The position numbers were made by a program, and so were the translations under genes. From the NCBI GenBank assembly GCA_036524005.1, contig DATDDB010000143.1, forward strand, positions 1-5,071: a DNA stretch of 5,071 nucleotides. The letters run 5' to 3'. The notes beneath the pieces were generated by a model. The model had not been told where the DNA came from, ran no database searches, and saw nothing but the letters and a program-made list of their open reading frames with translations. Each line of letters starts with the position of its first letter. Position 1 is the stretch's first letter. The DNA comes from DATDDB01 sp036524005 (GTDB lineage Bacteria; Pseudomonadota; Gammaproteobacteria; Burkholderiales; Gallionellaceae). Of this stretch, positions 4,912 to 5,071 are shown in pieces.

Positions 4912-5071
4912 TCTGCGCTGCAACAGGCCGCCAAACCAGGCCGACCGCAGCGATCACGCAGAAGGCCGCCCCCGCATAAAAGGTGAACGAAGCGCCGAGG
5001 CGATCCCACAACAACCCCGCCAGCACGCTGGCAAACAGCATCGCCAATCCGCTTATCAGATTGAAGAAACC
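4907..5071 (-). CDS. MFS transporter, C-terminal end only
   Basis: The 54 C-terminal residues of a protein whose start lies beyond the right edge. The opening GFFNLISGLAMLFASVLAG, then LLWDRLGASFTFYAGAAF and a last hydrophobic segment before a short polar tail, is the typical end of a major facilitator superfamily permease: the last two helices joined by a short WDRLG loop. This fragment does not show the substrate. The gene converges on the DUF3330 gene with 11 nt between stop codons and is probably unrelated to it. Confidence 0.85.
   Translation of the reverse strand, partial: GFFNLISGLAMLFASVLAGLLWDRLGASFTFYAGAAFCVIAAVGLVWRPVAAQS

Overview
The window reads as chromosomal DNA of a GC-rich, Gram-negative proteobacterium, most likely a betaproteobacterium. 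The signs are periplasmic c-type cytochromes with Sec signal peptides, a DUF898 (YjgN-like) plus M48 peptidase pair, and an SHP/DHC cytochrome cluster. The genus cannot be fixed from the sequence alone. I see no tRNA, rRNA, CRISPR array, insertion sequence or integrase.

Layout, left to right. Positions 1-1994 hold two overlapping minus-strand genes. A six-to-eight-pass DUF898 membrane protein comes first, followed by a membrane-anchored M48 zinc metallopeptidase that runs off the left edge. A short spacer (1995-2139) carries their candidate promoter and a strong rho-independent terminator that closes the next operon. Positions 2140-4398 are a four-gene minus-strand operon, transcribed in this order: b561/Ni-Fe-hydrogenase-type diheme cytochrome b; an unrecognised membrane protein with four predicted helices; an SHP-family (DUF1924) monoheme cytochrome c; and a DHC-family diheme cytochrome c. 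Positions 4399-4700 are a non-coding divergent spacer. It is AT-rich in its middle and holds a TTGACA-containing candidate promoter and an imperfect direct repeat. At 4701-4895 a small plus-strand gene encodes a DUF3330 cysteine-rich putative zinc protein. From 4907 to the right edge is the C-terminus of a minus-strand MFS transporter. The last two genes converge, and both stop codons lie in the arms of one perfect 8-bp hairpin.

How the genes fit together. The operon resembles the SHP-DHC-cytochrome b gene group known from Rhodobacter sphaeroides and Shewanella. There, electrons are thought to pass from the quinol pool through the b-type cytochrome to periplasmic DHC and then to SHP, a high-spin cytochrome c with a labile Asn ligand that binds small molecules such as O2 and NO. 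The unusual element is the second gene (3138-3758). I recognise no family for it, but each of its four helices begins at or next to a histidine. Under the predicted topology these form an outer pair (H81/H160) and an inner pair (H121/H187), the pattern by which classical cytochrome b561 holds two hemes. It may be a second transmembrane heme protein in the same electron route. This is the observation most worth following up.
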